Shown piece after piece: positions 50,555 to 58,856 of a stretch of 64,000 nt of DNA. The translations under genes and the position numbers were made by a program. The notes below the pieces were generated by a model. That model saw only the letters and a list, made by a program, of their open reading frames with translations, searched no databases and was not told where the DNA came from. The stretch spans positions 1 to 64,000 of the forward strand of contig NZ_JBFAPK010000040.1 of NCBI RefSeq assembly GCF_040676675.1, given 5' to 3'. Source of the DNA: JBFAPK01 sp040676675 (lineage in GTDB: Bacteria; Actinomycetota; Actinomycetes; Mycobacteriales; Micromonosporaceae). Position 1 is the first letter of the stretch. Each line of letters begins with the position of its first letter.

Positions 50555-50637
50555 CAGTTGACCTTTCCCTTTCGGTTGCGGTTCAACCTTTGCTCCGGGG
50601 CGTACGCGCTGGCCAAGACCTCTTTGTGGCACAGTTG

Positions 50638-50652
50638 ATACCCGTCGGGTAT
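50638..50652. promoter_or_regulatory. Inverted repeat in SDR/LysR divergent promoter
   Basis: ATACCC-GTC-GGGTAT, a perfect 6-base inverted repeat with a 3-base centre, close to the LysR ATG and 84 bases from the SDR start. The T-N11-A type of LysR site is satisfied. Likely an autoregulatory operator. Confidence 0.5.
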
Positions 50653-50671
50653 GAGGGAAGGTCGGGAGCGG

Positions 50672-51541
50672 ATGCCGGACGATCTCGATCTGCGCAAGGT
50701 GCGCTACTTCCTGGCCGTGGCCGAGGAGTTGAGCTTCGTCCGGGCGGCCGAGCGGCTGCACATCGCCCAGCCGGTGCTGACCCGGCAGATCAAGGCGCTG
50801 GAGCGCGAACTCGGCGCCGCGCTCTTCGCCCGCTCGACCCGGGGCACCGCGCTGACGCCCGCCGGGGCGCGGTTCGTCGACGAGGCCCGGACCGTCCTCC
50901 GCTCGGCCACCGCCGCCCAGCGCCGGGTACGCCAGGCCGCCCGCGGCGACGCGAGGCTGACGATCGGTTTCATGCCCGGCATCCTGCCCACCGCCACGGT
51001 ACGGGCACTGCGGGAACGGTTCCCGCAGCTGACGGTCGAGGTGGTCCGGACCTCCTGGGACGACCAGGTCGAGATGGTGCTCGACGGTCGGATCGACGCG
51101 AGCTTCGTACGCTTCCCGATCGATCCGCGCGGGCTCACCGTGATCCCGCTCTACACCGAGCCCCGGGTGGTCGTCCTGCCGGCCGGGCACCCGCTCGCCG
51201 CCCGCCCGACCGTGACCCTGGCCGAGCTGGCCGCGCTGGAGCTGCTCCAGGACCCGCAGGCGGTGCCCGAGTGGCGGGGCAGGGTGGTGTCCGGCTCGGC
51301 GGTCCGTCCCGGCGCACCGCCACCGCCCCGCGCCCGTACCGTCGAGGAGAAGCTGGAACTGGTCGCGGGCGAGCGCGGGGTGGTGGTCCTGCCCGAGTCC
51401 ACGGCGCACTTCTACCACCGCCCGGACGTGGTCTGCCGCCCGGTGGAGGGGCTGGAGCCGAACCAGGTCGCCCTGGTCTACGAGGCGAATCGGCAGACCG
51501 TGGAGCTGCGCGCGATGGCGGAGATCGTCCGCGCCGGATAG
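50672..51541 (+). CDS. LysR family transcriptional regulator
   Basis: About 289 residues; I prefer ATG 50672 because GGGAG precedes it, but ATG 50651 is also in frame. HTH: LDLRKVRYFLAVAEELSFVRAAERLHIAQPVLTRQIKALERELGAALFAR; then a substrate-binding domain (RLTIGFMPGILPTATVRAL...). Divergent from the SDR gene. Typical LysR length. Confidence 0.9.
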   Translation: MPDDLDLRKVRYFLAVAEELSFVRAAERLHIAQPVLTRQIKALERELGAALFARSTRGTALTPAGARFVDEARTVLRSATAAQRRVRQAARGDARLTIGFMPGILPTATVRALRERFPQLTVEVVRTSWDDQVEMVLDGRIDASFVRFPIDPRGLTVIPLYTEPRVVVLPAGHPLAARPTVTLAELAALELLQDPQAVPEWRGRVVSGSAVRPGAPPPPRARTVEEKLELVAGERGVVVLPESTAHFYHRPDVVCRPVEGLEPNQVALVYEANRQTVELRAMAEIVRAG

Positions 51542-51692
51542 CCCGCCCTGGGCCGCGGGTGGTCGCGGTCCACGCGTACCCAGCTGGACAGTTCGTCGCC
51601 GGTCCGGAAGTCGGTGGCGACGACCTGGGCGGCGTGACTGCCATGGTGGCCCCCGCCAGGGGGTAAATGCCACCAAACCGCTTAGACTACGC

Positions 51693-51728
51693 ACACCGCG
51701 TGTATATGGGCGCGGAGTCACGCGGTGT
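51693..51728. terminator. 10-bp perfect hairpin between convergent genes
   Basis: ACACCGCGTG (51693-51702) and CACGCGGTGT (51719-51728) are perfectly complementary around a 16-base loop. It lies between the LysR gene (+) and the 209-residue gene (-), so it should end both transcripts. Confidence 0.75.
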
Positions 51729-51782
51729 TCGGTCCGGGTCGGCCTGGTGAGTCCTCGTCGGGCGGCGCCCGATCAGAGCGCT

Positions 51783-52412
51783 TCAACTGGCGGGGGACGT
51801 CTGGCCGGCCGACGACTCGCCGTTCGACGGGTGGTACGGAGCCCCGAAGGGCTCTCCGCCGATGGCAAGTACCGCGTCGTGGACGAGTCGCTTCATGTCG
51901 TCGCGCGAGTGGCGGAGCCGGGCCAGCCGCTCGCTGAGTTCGTCCCGGAGGGTGTTCCTGGTGGCGGCCCGGTCGACGGCGATGGCGAGTTGGGTGTGCG
52001 CGTGCTGCAACCAGCCTTTGAACTCGTACAGATCGGTTCTGAACCGCTTCCATGCCTCGAAGAGTTGCCATTCGGCGTACTCGGGCCGCTCGTCGTGCAG
52101 GTAGCCGCTGAGGAGGCTGGCCTCCCAGTGCCGATCCGAGTTGTCGACTTGAAGGATGTCGAAGGTGACCTGTTCGCCGGCGACGACGGCCGTGCCCGCC
52201 GTCTCGGCCGACCTCAGCGCGTCCCGGCTGACGAGGATCAGCCCGGACGCCGCCTCCTCCATCCGCCGGATGAAGCGTGCCGAGAAGAACTCTTCGCGGT
52301 GCTGGCGGTCTACCTTGCGTCGGATTCGTTCGGTAACCCACGGCGTCACCAAGGTCGCGAAGCTGCCCAGGGCGGCACCGGTCAGCCCCGCTATCACCTC
52401 TGACGAGAGCAT
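51783..52412 (-). CDS. Unknown membrane-anchored protein
   Basis: 209 residues. N-terminal hydrophobic segment (EVIAGLTGAALGSFATLVTPWV) followed by a charged helical region (RIRRKVDRQHREEFFSARFIRRMEEAASGLILVSRDALRS) and a Trp/Arg-rich middle (WEASLLSGYLHDERPEYAEWQLFEAWKRFRTDLYEFKGWLQHAHTQLAIAVDR). Base composition and codon use are less GC-skewed than the window, suggesting recent acquisition. I do not recognise the family. The 254-base upstream stretch has no promoter I can call. Confidence 0.6.
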   Translation of the reverse strand: MLSSEVIAGLTGAALGSFATLVTPWVTERIRRKVDRQHREEFFSARFIRRMEEAASGLILVSRDALRSAETAGTAVVAGEQVTFDILQVDNSDRHWEASLLSGYLHDERPEYAEWQLFEAWKRFRTDLYEFKGWLQHAHTQLAIAVDRAATRNTLRDELSERLARLRHSRDDMKRLVHDAVLAIGGEPFGAPYHPSNGESSAGQTSPAS

Positions 52413-52589
52413 GAGGAAATTGTGTGGGTGCCGCGCAACTCATACTCGGTCACGTCGGGCCACTGCCCATCTCGGCTTCGGCCGGTGGCCCAACACCGGG
52501 CCCTCGTGGAAGTTCCAATTCGCTCGTTCCGCTCCACACCGAATTCGATGTGCCAACACCTTTGACGATGTGGAGAAAAAGAGCTTCCG

Positions 52590-52656
52590 ACTCGCGCGCC
52601 GCCCGGTACCCGGACGATCGGGAGCTGCACGTACCCGTCGGGGAGCTGAGCCGTGG
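52590..52656 (+). pseudogene. Fragment of an XRE/MmyB-type regulator gene
   Basis: About 65 bases encode AARYPDDRELHVPVGELSRG, closely matching AAQYPDDRELHELVGELSVR of the truncated regulator at 53850-54426. Nothing upstream continues the similarity in frame. It ends right before the aminotransferase remnant, so two pieces of related regulator genes flank that pseudogene. Confidence 0.6.
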
Positions 52657-52666
52657 GCTATGCCTC

Positions 52667-53675
52667 CTACTGTTGGTAGGTGCTGAGGAACGCGCCGAGG
52701 CGGCCAACAGCGTCGCGCAGCACGTCGGTGGGGGCGAGAAAGACCAGGCGCAGGTAGTTCGGCTCGTCGATGTTGAAACCGGTGCCGTGCGAAAACAGGA
52801 GGTGCTGCTGCTCCAGCAGATCGACCACGAGTCGCTCGTCATCGTGGATCTTGTAGAAGGCCGGGTCCAGGCGGGCGAACAGGTAGAGCGCACCGGGCGG
52901 CTTGACGCAGTCGATGCCGGGGATCGCGGTCAGCTCGCGCCAGGCCAGCTCGCGCTGCTCGTACAGCCGGCCGCCGGGCCGGATCAGCGCCTCGATGCTC
53001 TGATAGCCGCCGAGCGCGGTCTGCACCGCGTGCTGGGCCGGCACGTTCGGGCACAGCCGCATGTTCGCCAGCAGCTGCAGGCCGTCCAGGTAGTCGGTGC
53101 TCCGGCCGGCGAAGCCGCTGACCGCCAGCCAGCCGGAGCGGAAGCCCGGCCGCCCGGTACGTCTTCGAGAGCCCGCCCATGCTCACGATCGGCACGTCCG
53201 GGGCGAGCGCGGCCAGGGTGTGGTGCTCCGCCCCGTCGTACAAGATCTTGTCGTAGATCTCGTCCGCGAAGACCAGCAGGTCGTAGCGGCGGGCCAGCTC
53301 CAGCATGCCGAGCAGCGTCTCGCGGCTGTACACCGCGCCGGTCGGGTTGTTCGGGTTGATGATCACCCTGGCCCGGGTGTGCTCGGTGATCTGCGCCGCC
53401 ACGTGTTACAGATCGGGCATCCACCCGGCGCTCTCGTCACAGCGGTAGTGCACGGCCCGGCCGCCGCAGAGCGTCACCGCACCGGTCCAGAGCGGGTAGT
53501 CCGGGCTCGGTACCAGCACCTCGTCACCGTTGTCGAGCAGTGCCTGTACGGCCAGCACGATGAGTTCGGAGACGCCGTTGCCGAGCATCACGTCGTCCGG
53601 CTGCACGCTGGTGACGCCCTGGTTCTGGTAGTACTGCGCCACCGCGACCCGGGCCGAGTAGATGCCGCGGTCAGG
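52667..53675 (-). pseudogene. Broken class I aminotransferase (AlaA-like) gene
   Basis: Three pieces in one direction reconstruct a PLP-dependent aminotransferase: the part from about 53675 (SARVAVAQYYQNQGVTSVQPDDVMLGNG...DYPLWTGAVTLCGGRAVHYRCDESAGWMPDL) ends at an in-frame TAA at 53406-53408; the same frame resumes with AAQITEHTRARVIINPNNPTGAVYS...IVSMGGLSKTYRAAG (PLP Lys in GLSKTYR); an extra G near 53146 then shifts the frame to the C-terminal part (LCPNVPAQHAVQTALGGYQ...ALYLFARLDP...FLSTYQQ). The first 100 or so residues of the family are missing. Nonsense, frameshift and truncation mean no function. Confidence 0.85.
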
Positions 53676-53845
53676 CGGTCGCGGCCAGGGGGCGGAAGCG
53701 GGCGGGAACCCAGGCGTACCCGCCGCTGGCGCGTCGCAGGTGGCCGATACCGGGAAAGGGCAGATGGGCCGCCGCCACCCACCAGCGGTGCGCGGTGACC
53801 AGGTCGAACACCTCGCTCCGGGCGCGTACGGCGAGGTCCGGTGGT
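53671..53845 (-). pseudogene. C-terminal fragment of an MBL-fold hydrolase gene
   Basis: About 58 codons (SEVFDLVTAHRWWVAAAHLPFPGIGHLRR...SGGYAWVPARFRPLAATA, then stop) match the C-terminal end of MBL-fold hydrolases, including the conserved His in AAAHLPFPG. The metal-binding N-terminal two-thirds is absent. Its stop touches the aminotransferase remnant and its 5' edge meets the truncated XRE gene. Confidence 0.55.
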
Positions 53846-53849
53846 CGGC

Positions 53850-54426
53850 CCGGCTGGCCCGGCCAGGTCGGACCAGTCCCCGTCCCGCCGCGCCGGAACG
53901 GGTACGCCCCGCCGTCCAGGCCCTCGTCGACGGGGTGGCGAACCAGGCGGCGATCATCGTGGGACGGCGAACCGATGTGCTGGCCGGCAACCGGCTCGGC
54001 TACGCCCTGTGGGGGCTGCCCGCGCCGGACGGCACGGCCGGCCAACCCCGGCCGAACCTCGCGCGGATCACCTTTCTCGACCCGGCGGCCCGGGACCTCT
54101 TCCCGGACTGGGAAGCGCAGGCGAGGGAGATCGCCGCGTACCTACGCCACGCCGCAGCCCAGTACCCGGACGACCGGGAGCTGCACGAACTCGTCGGGGA
54201 GTTGAGCGTACGCAGCCCGGACTTCGTCCGGATCTGGTCCGAGCACCCGGTCAGCGACTGCCCGCACTCGGTGCGCGAATACCGCCATCCGCAGGTCGGC
54301 AGCACGGTGCTGAACGAGGAGGTGGTCCGGCTGACCGACGAACCGGGGGCGCGGATCATCTTCAGCGGCGCGGAGGACGGCACGCGGTCGGCGGACCGGC
54401 TGCGTCTGCTCGGCACGGTCGGCTGA
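53850..54426 (+). pseudogene. C-terminal part of an XRE/MmyB ligand-binding regulator
   Basis: About 190 codons (LARPGRTSPRPAAPERVRPAVQALVDGVANQAAIIVGRRTDVLAGNRLGYAL...RDLFPDWEAQAREIAAYLRHAAAQYPDDRELHELVGELSVRSPDFVRIWSEH) match the MmyB-type fatty-acid-binding domain of XRE regulators. The N-terminal HTH (about 90 residues) is missing, replaced by the antisense MBL fragment. No start with a ribosome site is visible at the junction, so it is probably not expressed as a regulator. Confidence 0.7.
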
Positions 54427-54511
54427 CCGGCTGCGTCTGCTCGGTACGGTCAGCCGACCAGCGGGCCGGCGTACTCGCCGGCCCGCCGATCGGGTGGTCC
54501 CGGTTGGCGCG

Positions 54512-54700
54512 TCAGTCCCGCTTGACCAGGCCGAGGAAGGCCCGCCACGCGCCGGGGGAGAAGGCCAGCGTGCCGCCGTCGCGGTCCTTGCTGTCGCGTA
54601 CGGCGACGACGCCGGGAAGGTTCTTCGCCACCTCGACGCAGGCCGAGCCGCCGTTGTCGCTGCGGCTCGACTTGCGCCAGACGGCGCCGGTCAGGTCCAT
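54512..54700 (-). CDS. DUF397 small protein
   Basis: 62 residues, ATG overlapping the 3' end of the XRE gene by ten bases. DLTGAVWRKSSRSDNGGSACVEVAKNLPGVVAVRDSKDRDGGTLAFSPGAWRAFLGLVK is the full DUF397 domain. These proteins are paired with XRE/DUF5753 regulators throughout actinomycetes, in toxin-antitoxin-like or developmental pairs (Scr1/Scr2 type). The partner is immediately upstream. Confidence 0.9.
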   Translation of the reverse strand: MDLTGAVWRKSSRSDNGGSACVEVAKNLPGVVAVRDSKDRDGGTLAFSPGAWRAFLGLVKRD

Positions 54701-55479
54701 GTTTTCGCCACTTCCCGGATGAGGTCGAGCGTCGCCCGGCGGGGCAACGCGTCGCTACGAAGTTTCTCCCAGCGGGTCTGGAGGCTGTCAATGTCGTCGG
54801 CGCGGACGGTGATGTAAGCGCGCAGTGCGCTGTCCAGGTGGGCCGCCTGGCCCTCCGGGCCCTTGGCGAGGATGAACCCGCCGGCCAGCCCGGCGTGCAT
54901 GCCGACCTCGGCGGGAACCACGTGCAGGCGGACGTGCGGGAGCTGCCCAATTTTGCCCAGATGCTCGAACTGCTCGACCATCACCGCGGGCGGGGCGAGC
55001 GGCCGGCGCAGCACGCCCTCGTCGATCACCGCCACGAAGGTCGGCGGCTGCTCCCGGGTCAGGATCGACTGCCGCTCCATCCGGGACGCCAGCCGCTGGT
55101 TGATCACGTCGGGGTCGGCGAGGACGCCGCCGCTGAGCACCGCGCGGGCGTACGCCTCGGTCTGCAACAGGCCGGGGAGAAACGTCGGCTCGAACCAGCG
55201 GAGCAGCGTCGCCCGCCGCTCGATCTCGATCCACTCGCGCAGCCAGGCGGGCGCGGCGTCCTCGATCAGGTCTTTCCACATGCGCCGGAACAGCTCGCCG
55301 GTATCGAAGGCCAGGTCGACGGCCTCCAGGAAGTCGTCCTTCGGCGGGCGGTTGCCCAGCTCCACGGCGCTGACGTGCGAGCCGGAGAAGTTGATGCGCT
55401 TGCCCAGCTCCTCCTGGGTGAGCCGGGCGCCCTCCCGCCGCCGTCGCAGCTCGCGCAGGAAGAACTCGTAGGGGGTCAT
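54691..55479 (-). CDS. XRE regulator with DUF5753 (Scr1-type)
   Basis: 262 residues. N-terminal HTH_XRE (LRELRRRREGARLTQEELGKRINFSGSHVSAVELGNRPPKDDFLEAVD) then DUF5753 (about 85-262; EWIEIERRATLLRWFEPTFLPGLLQTEAYARAVL, HVVPAEVGMHAGLAGGFILAKGPEGQ). ATG 55479 and GTG 55485 are both possible. Co-translated with the DUF397 gene. DUF5753 domains bind DUF397 partners or small ligands; the pair acts on development or stress in several actinomycetes. Confidence 0.9.
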   Translation of the reverse strand: MTPYEFFLRELRRRREGARLTQEELGKRINFSGSHVSAVELGNRPPKDDFLEAVDLAFDTGELFRRMWKDLIEDAAPAWLREWIEIERRATLLRWFEPTFLPGLLQTEAYARAVLSGGVLADPDVINQRLASRMERQSILTREQPPTFVAVIDEGVLRRPLAPPAVMVEQFEHLGKIGQLPHVRLHVVPAEVGMHAGLAGGFILAKGPEGQAAHLDSALRAYITVRADDIDSLQTRWEKLRSDALPRRATLDLIREVAKTWT

Positions 55480-55760
55480 GGACACGGGTCTCACCCTTTC
55501 TCCGGGTTGGGCGATCGTCTCTTTGCGAGGGCTGCGCGTTCCCCCCGGCTCTCCGAAATCGCCCGCACGGCGGCGAACGCTCGCTGACCAGGGGTTTTCG
55601 GTTCCGAACGTAGTCGGTTGGCTGCACTGTGTCAGCAGCGGAACCGTTCGGATCTGTCGCACCGCAAAGACGGGCGGGACCGCCGTGGGCGTCGCTCCGG
55701 TTGAAGGGGTCCGGGGCGGCGCCCCTTCCAGGACGGGTCGACTGTGGGAGGGGTGTGTCG

Positions 55761-57023
55761 ATGTCGGATGCCGCCGGGGTGGGTTCGCAGGATCCGTCGG
55801 AGTTGCCGGTGGGGCGGCGGGTGGCGTACTGGCGGGTGCGGCGGGGGATGACGCAGCAGATGTTGGCGGATCGGTTGGACCGGTCGAAGAGTTGGTTGGA
55901 CAAGGTGGAGCGGGGGGTGCGGCGGTTGGATCGGGTGTCGGTGTTGCACGAGATCGCCCGGGTGTTGGAGATCCCCGTCGACCAGCTGCTACGCGGTGCC
56001 GGCGACGCCGAGCGGGCCGGTCGCGGGGCCGGGGTGGGTGGGGTGGAGGGGGTGCGGGCGGCGTTGGCCCGGTACACCTCGATCGCGGCGTATCTGGGTG
56101 CGGAGGTGACACCGCCGGATCTGGCCGAGTTGGGTAAGGCGGTGAACCACGCGTGGCTGAGTTTTCAGCATGGTGGGCACGACCGGTTGGTGCGGATGCT
56201 GCCGGCGCTGTTGGCGGACGCGCAGGCCGCCGACGGCCATCACCGGGGTGGTGAGGGGGCGGGGCGGGCGGCGCACCTGTTGGGGCAGGTGTATCAGGTG
56301 GCGTCGTCGGTGTTGCGGAAGTTGGGGGAGGGTGAGTTGGCGTGGTTCGCGGCGGATCGGGCGGCGGCGGTGTCGATCCGGGCGGACGACCCGCTGCTGG
56401 TGGGGTTGGCGGCGAGTCGGGCGGGCAACGCCCTGCTGGCGCTCGACCGCCCCCGCGCGGCCCTCGAAGCGCAGGTGACGGCGGCGAACCGGCTGGCGCC
56501 GGCCGACGCGGGGGAGGCGACTCCGCAGCGGTTGTCGGTGTACGGGTCGCTGCTGCTGCAGGGGGCGATGGCCGCCGCGCACCTGGGTGACCACAGTGGC
56601 GTGGCCGATCTGGTTCGCGAGGCGGGGCACGTCGCCGCCGCGCTCGGCGGGGATCGCAACGACTACTGGACGAGTTTCGGGCCGACGAACCTGCGGTTGC
56701 ACGTGGTGGCGGCGAGCGTGGAGTTGGGGGAGGCGGGGGACGCGATCGAGGCGGCCGAGGGGTTGGACCCGGCTGGGTTCGGGGCGTTGGTGCCGGAGCG
56801 GCGGGCGCAGCATCTGCTGGACCTGGCCCGCGCCCACAATCTGGCCAACCGGCCCGACCGGGCGGTTGCGCTGCTGCTGGCGGCCGAACGGCTCGCCCCG
56901 GCCGAGGTCCGGCACCGACCGGTCGCGCACGCGGCGCTGCGCGACGCCGCTCGGCGGGTACGCGGGAAGCTTCCCGGCCCTCTCGCGGACCTGGCCCGAC
57001 GCGCCCGCATCGACCCGCTGTAG
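55761..57023 (+). CDS. XRE regulator with TPR-like C-terminus
   Basis: 420 residues; ATG 55761 after GGGAGGGG. N-terminal HTH (VGRRVAYWRVRRGMTQQMLADRLDRSKSWLDKVERGVRRLDRVSVLHEIARVLEI), then a long alpha-helical region (about 100-420) with repeated Ala/Leu/Arg-rich helices typical of TPR-like sensors (for example LLGQVYQVASSVLRKLGEGELAWFAADRAAAVS and LGEAGDAIEAAEGLDPAGF). Its DNA shows many GTG/TTG codons, unlike most of the window, in the middle part (about 55790-56430). Likely a peptide- or ligand-responsive regulator. A shared hairpin ends it. Confidence 0.82.
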   Translation: MSDAAGVGSQDPSELPVGRRVAYWRVRRGMTQQMLADRLDRSKSWLDKVERGVRRLDRVSVLHEIARVLEIPVDQLLRGAGDAERAGRGAGVGGVEGVRAALARYTSIAAYLGAEVTPPDLAELGKAVNHAWLSFQHGGHDRLVRMLPALLADAQAADGHHRGGEGAGRAAHLLGQVYQVASSVLRKLGEGELAWFAADRAAAVSIRADDPLLVGLAASRAGNALLALDRPRAALEAQVTAANRLAPADAGEATPQRLSVYGSLLLQGAMAAAHLGDHSGVADLVREAGHVAAALGGDRNDYWTSFGPTNLRLHVVAASVELGEAGDAIEAAEGLDPAGFGALVPERRAQHLLDLARAHNLANRPDRAVALLLAAERLAPAEVRHRPVAHAALRDAARRVRGKLPGPLADLARRARIDPL

Positions 57024-57071
57024 GCCGCGTTTCACAAGGACCGGCCGGCCGCCCGTACGAAACGCGGCCTA
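57021..57071. terminator. Hairpin built from both stop codons of convergent genes
   Basis: TAGGCCGCGTTTC (57021-57033) and GAAACGCGGCCTA (57059-57071) form a perfect 13-bp stem. Each arm starts with the stop codon of one gene: the XRE-TPR gene on the plus strand and the methionine aminopeptidase gene on the minus strand. It should terminate both transcripts. Confidence 0.85.
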
Positions 57072-57839
57072 ACGCGGCAGGGTGAGGATTTCGGCCCCGT
57101 CGTCGGTGATGGCGATCGTGTGCTCGCTGTGCGCCGTCCGGCAGCCCGTCGCGCTCCGGAGCGTCCAGCCGTCGGCATCGGTGACCAGCTTGTCGGTGTC
57201 CGCCATGATCCACGGCTCCAGCGCCAGCAGCAGCCCGGGGCGCAGCCGGTAGCCGCGACCCGGCCGCCCCGTGTTCGGCACGTGCGGGTCCTGGTGCATC
57301 GTCGACCCGACGCCGTGACCGCCGAACTCGGTGTTGACCGAATATCCCGCCTCGTTGAGGACCGTGCCGATGGCGTGTGAGATGTCGCCGATCCGGGCCC
57401 CCGGTCCGGCCGCGGCTATCCCCGCCCGCAGTGCGCGCTCCGTCGCGCTGATCAACGCGACGCTCTCCGGCGGCTTCGAGTCGCCCACGATGAAGCTGAC
57501 GGCCGAGTCGGCGACCACGCCGCCCTTGGCGACGGCGAGGTCGAGCGTCAGCAGGTCGCCGTCGGCGAGCGGGTAGTCGTGCGGGAGTCCGTGCAGTACC
57601 GCGTCGTTGACCGACGTGCAGATGTAGTGGCCGAACGGTCCGCGCCCGAAGGACGGCTCGTAGTCGACGTAGCAGGACTGCGCCCCGGCCTCGATGATCA
57701 TGGCCTGGGCCCACCGGTCGATATCCAGCAGGTTCGTACCGACCGTGCTGCGGCTCTTCAGGGTCTGCAGGATGCCGGCGACCAGGGCGCCTGCCTCCCG
57801 GGCTCGGGGCAGGTCGGTGGGGTCCAGGATCTCGATCAT
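57069..57839 (-). CDS. map: Type I methionine aminopeptidase
   Basis: 256 residues. Removes N-terminal Met from nascent proteins using two metal ions. Ligands: Asp in LLTLDLAVAKGGVVADSAVS (two Asp), His in EFGGHGVG, Glu in LLALEPW, Glu in AHSEHT. His in FGHYICTSVNDAVLHGLP is the conserved active-site residue. The N-terminus lacks a zinc-ribbon extension. A second, chromosomal map copy usually exists in these genomes; this one is paired divergently with a small XRE gene. Confidence 0.92.
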   Translation of the reverse strand: MIEILDPTDLPRAREAGALVAGILQTLKSRSTVGTNLLDIDRWAQAMIIEAGAQSCYVDYEPSFGRGPFGHYICTSVNDAVLHGLPHDYPLADGDLLTLDLAVAKGGVVADSAVSFIVGDSKPPESVALISATERALRAGIAAAGPGARIGDISHAIGTVLNEAGYSVNTEFGGHGVGSTMHQDPHVPNTGRPGRGYRLRPGLLLALEPWIMADTDKLVTDADGWTLRSATGCRTAHSEHTIAITDDGAEILTLPR

Positions 57840-57849
57840 CGGGGTGCCT

Positions 57850-57900
57850 TACTCGTACGCCAATAAGTATCCCGGCCATATTATCCCGGTACTAGAATCG
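57850..57900. promoter_or_regulatory. Divergent promoter region with direct repeats
   Basis: TATCCCGG occurs twice (from about 57867 and 57883), and TAGAAT (57893-57898) seven bases before the XRE ATG is a good -10. The repeats suit operator half-sites for the small XRE regulator, which would then control both itself and map. Confidence 0.5.
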
Positions 57901-57905
57901 GTGCC

Positions 57906-58208
57906 ATGGTCAGGTTGCCGCTTACGCCCGCGGAGGTCGAGCGCGGACAGCGCCTCGGCGCGCTCCTGCGTCGCGCCCGGGGAGAGCGCTCGATGCTCGG
58001 TACCGCGCTGGCCGCGGGTGTCTCGCCGGAGACCCTTCGGAAGATCGAGTCCGGCCGCGTGGCCACCCCCGCCTTCTCGACCATCGCCGCCATCGCCGAC
58101 GTCCTCGGCCTCTCCCTCGACGCGGTCTGGTCGGAGATCAACCAGTCGGCCCCCGGGGTCGAACTCGCACGATCAGGCCCCGCCGCGGGCGAGCGGCTGG
58201 CCTCGTAG
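57906..58208 (+). CDS. Small XRE transcriptional regulator
   Basis: 100 residues. HTH_XRE: LTPAEVERGQRLGALLRRARGERSMLGTALAAGVSPETLRKIESGRVATPAFSTIAAIADVLGLSLDAVWSEIN, with a short tail. ATG 57906 lies close to the transcription start. It is divergent from map and may regulate it, given the repeats in the shared promoter. Confidence 0.85.
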   Translation: MVRLPLTPAEVERGQRLGALLRRARGERSMLGTALAAGVSPETLRKIESGRVATPAFSTIAAIADVLGLSLDAVWSEINQSAPGVELARSGPAAGERLAS

Positions 58209-58325
58209 GTCTCCACCCGCCACCGGGGCCAGCTGTTTCCGCCCTCCGACATCGGAGGAAATTCCCCGGGTCGGCATGCAAGGTTCTCCGCGCCGCTGAG
58301 GTCTATGTCAGCGGAGGGAGGATCG

Positions 58326-58856
58326 ATGGACGAATCCGCCGAGCGGGAGTTCACCGCGTTCGTCACCGAACGCGGTCACGTCCTGCTCCGGGTCGCGTAC
58401 GCGCTGACCGGGAACCGGCAGGCAGCGGAGGACCTGCTGCAGACGGCCCTGGCGAAGACGGCGCTCCGGTGGACCAGGATCGAGCACGGCGCCGAGATGT
58501 ACGTGCGCAAGGTTCTCTACCACGACCACGTCTCGCGCTGGCAGCGGCTGCGGCGCCTGCGTGAGGTCCCGGTCGAGACACCGCCGGAGCAGGGCGCGCG
58601 TGGCGACCTGTCCCGCGAGGTGGCGGACCGGATCGCCGTACACGGGGCGCTGCTGCGGCTGCCGCCCCGGCAACGGGCCGTGCTGGTGCTGCGGTACCTC
58701 GAAGACCTCAGCGAGAAGCAGGTCGCCCAGGTGCTCGGCTGCTCACCGGGAACGGTGGCGAGCCAGGCATCCCGGGCGCTCGCCCGACTTCGCGAGCTGA
58801 TCGCCGGCCAGGGCCTGCTGGCACCCGACGACGCCGACCTGGAGGTCATCAGATGA
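58326..58856 (+). CDS. SigE-family RNA polymerase sigma factor
   Basis: 176 residues; GGGAGG precedes ATG 58326 (ATG 58305 is an in-frame alternative). Regions 2 and 4 of ECF sigma factors (LRVAYALTGNRQAAEDLLQTALAKTALRWTRIEHGAEMYVRKVLYHDHVSRWQR and LPPRQRAVLVLRYLEDLSEKQVAQVLGCSPGTVASQASRALARLREL). The SigE/SigM-like Streptomyces subgroup fits. A GGAAAT about 70 bases upstream could be an ECF-type -35 for autoregulation. The stop overlaps the next ATG. Confidence 0.9.
   Translation: MDESAEREFTAFVTERGHVLLRVAYALTGNRQAAEDLLQTALAKTALRWTRIEHGAEMYVRKVLYHDHVSRWQRLRRLREVPVETPPEQGARGDLSREVADRIAVHGALLRLPPRQRAVLVLRYLEDLSEKQVAQVLGCSPGTVASQASRALARLRELIAGQGLLAPDDADLEVIR

Noticed and set aside
53671..54426. 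Long open frames on both strands read as intact genes
   Set aside because: Only part of each resembles a known family (MBL end; MmyB domain), and the remaining sequence is out-of-frame noise of GC-rich DNA.
54691..57879. 1062-codon minus-strand frame covering the XRE, TPR and map genes
   Set aside because: Only its last 262 codons match an XRE/DUF5753 protein; the rest is the antisense of two genes.
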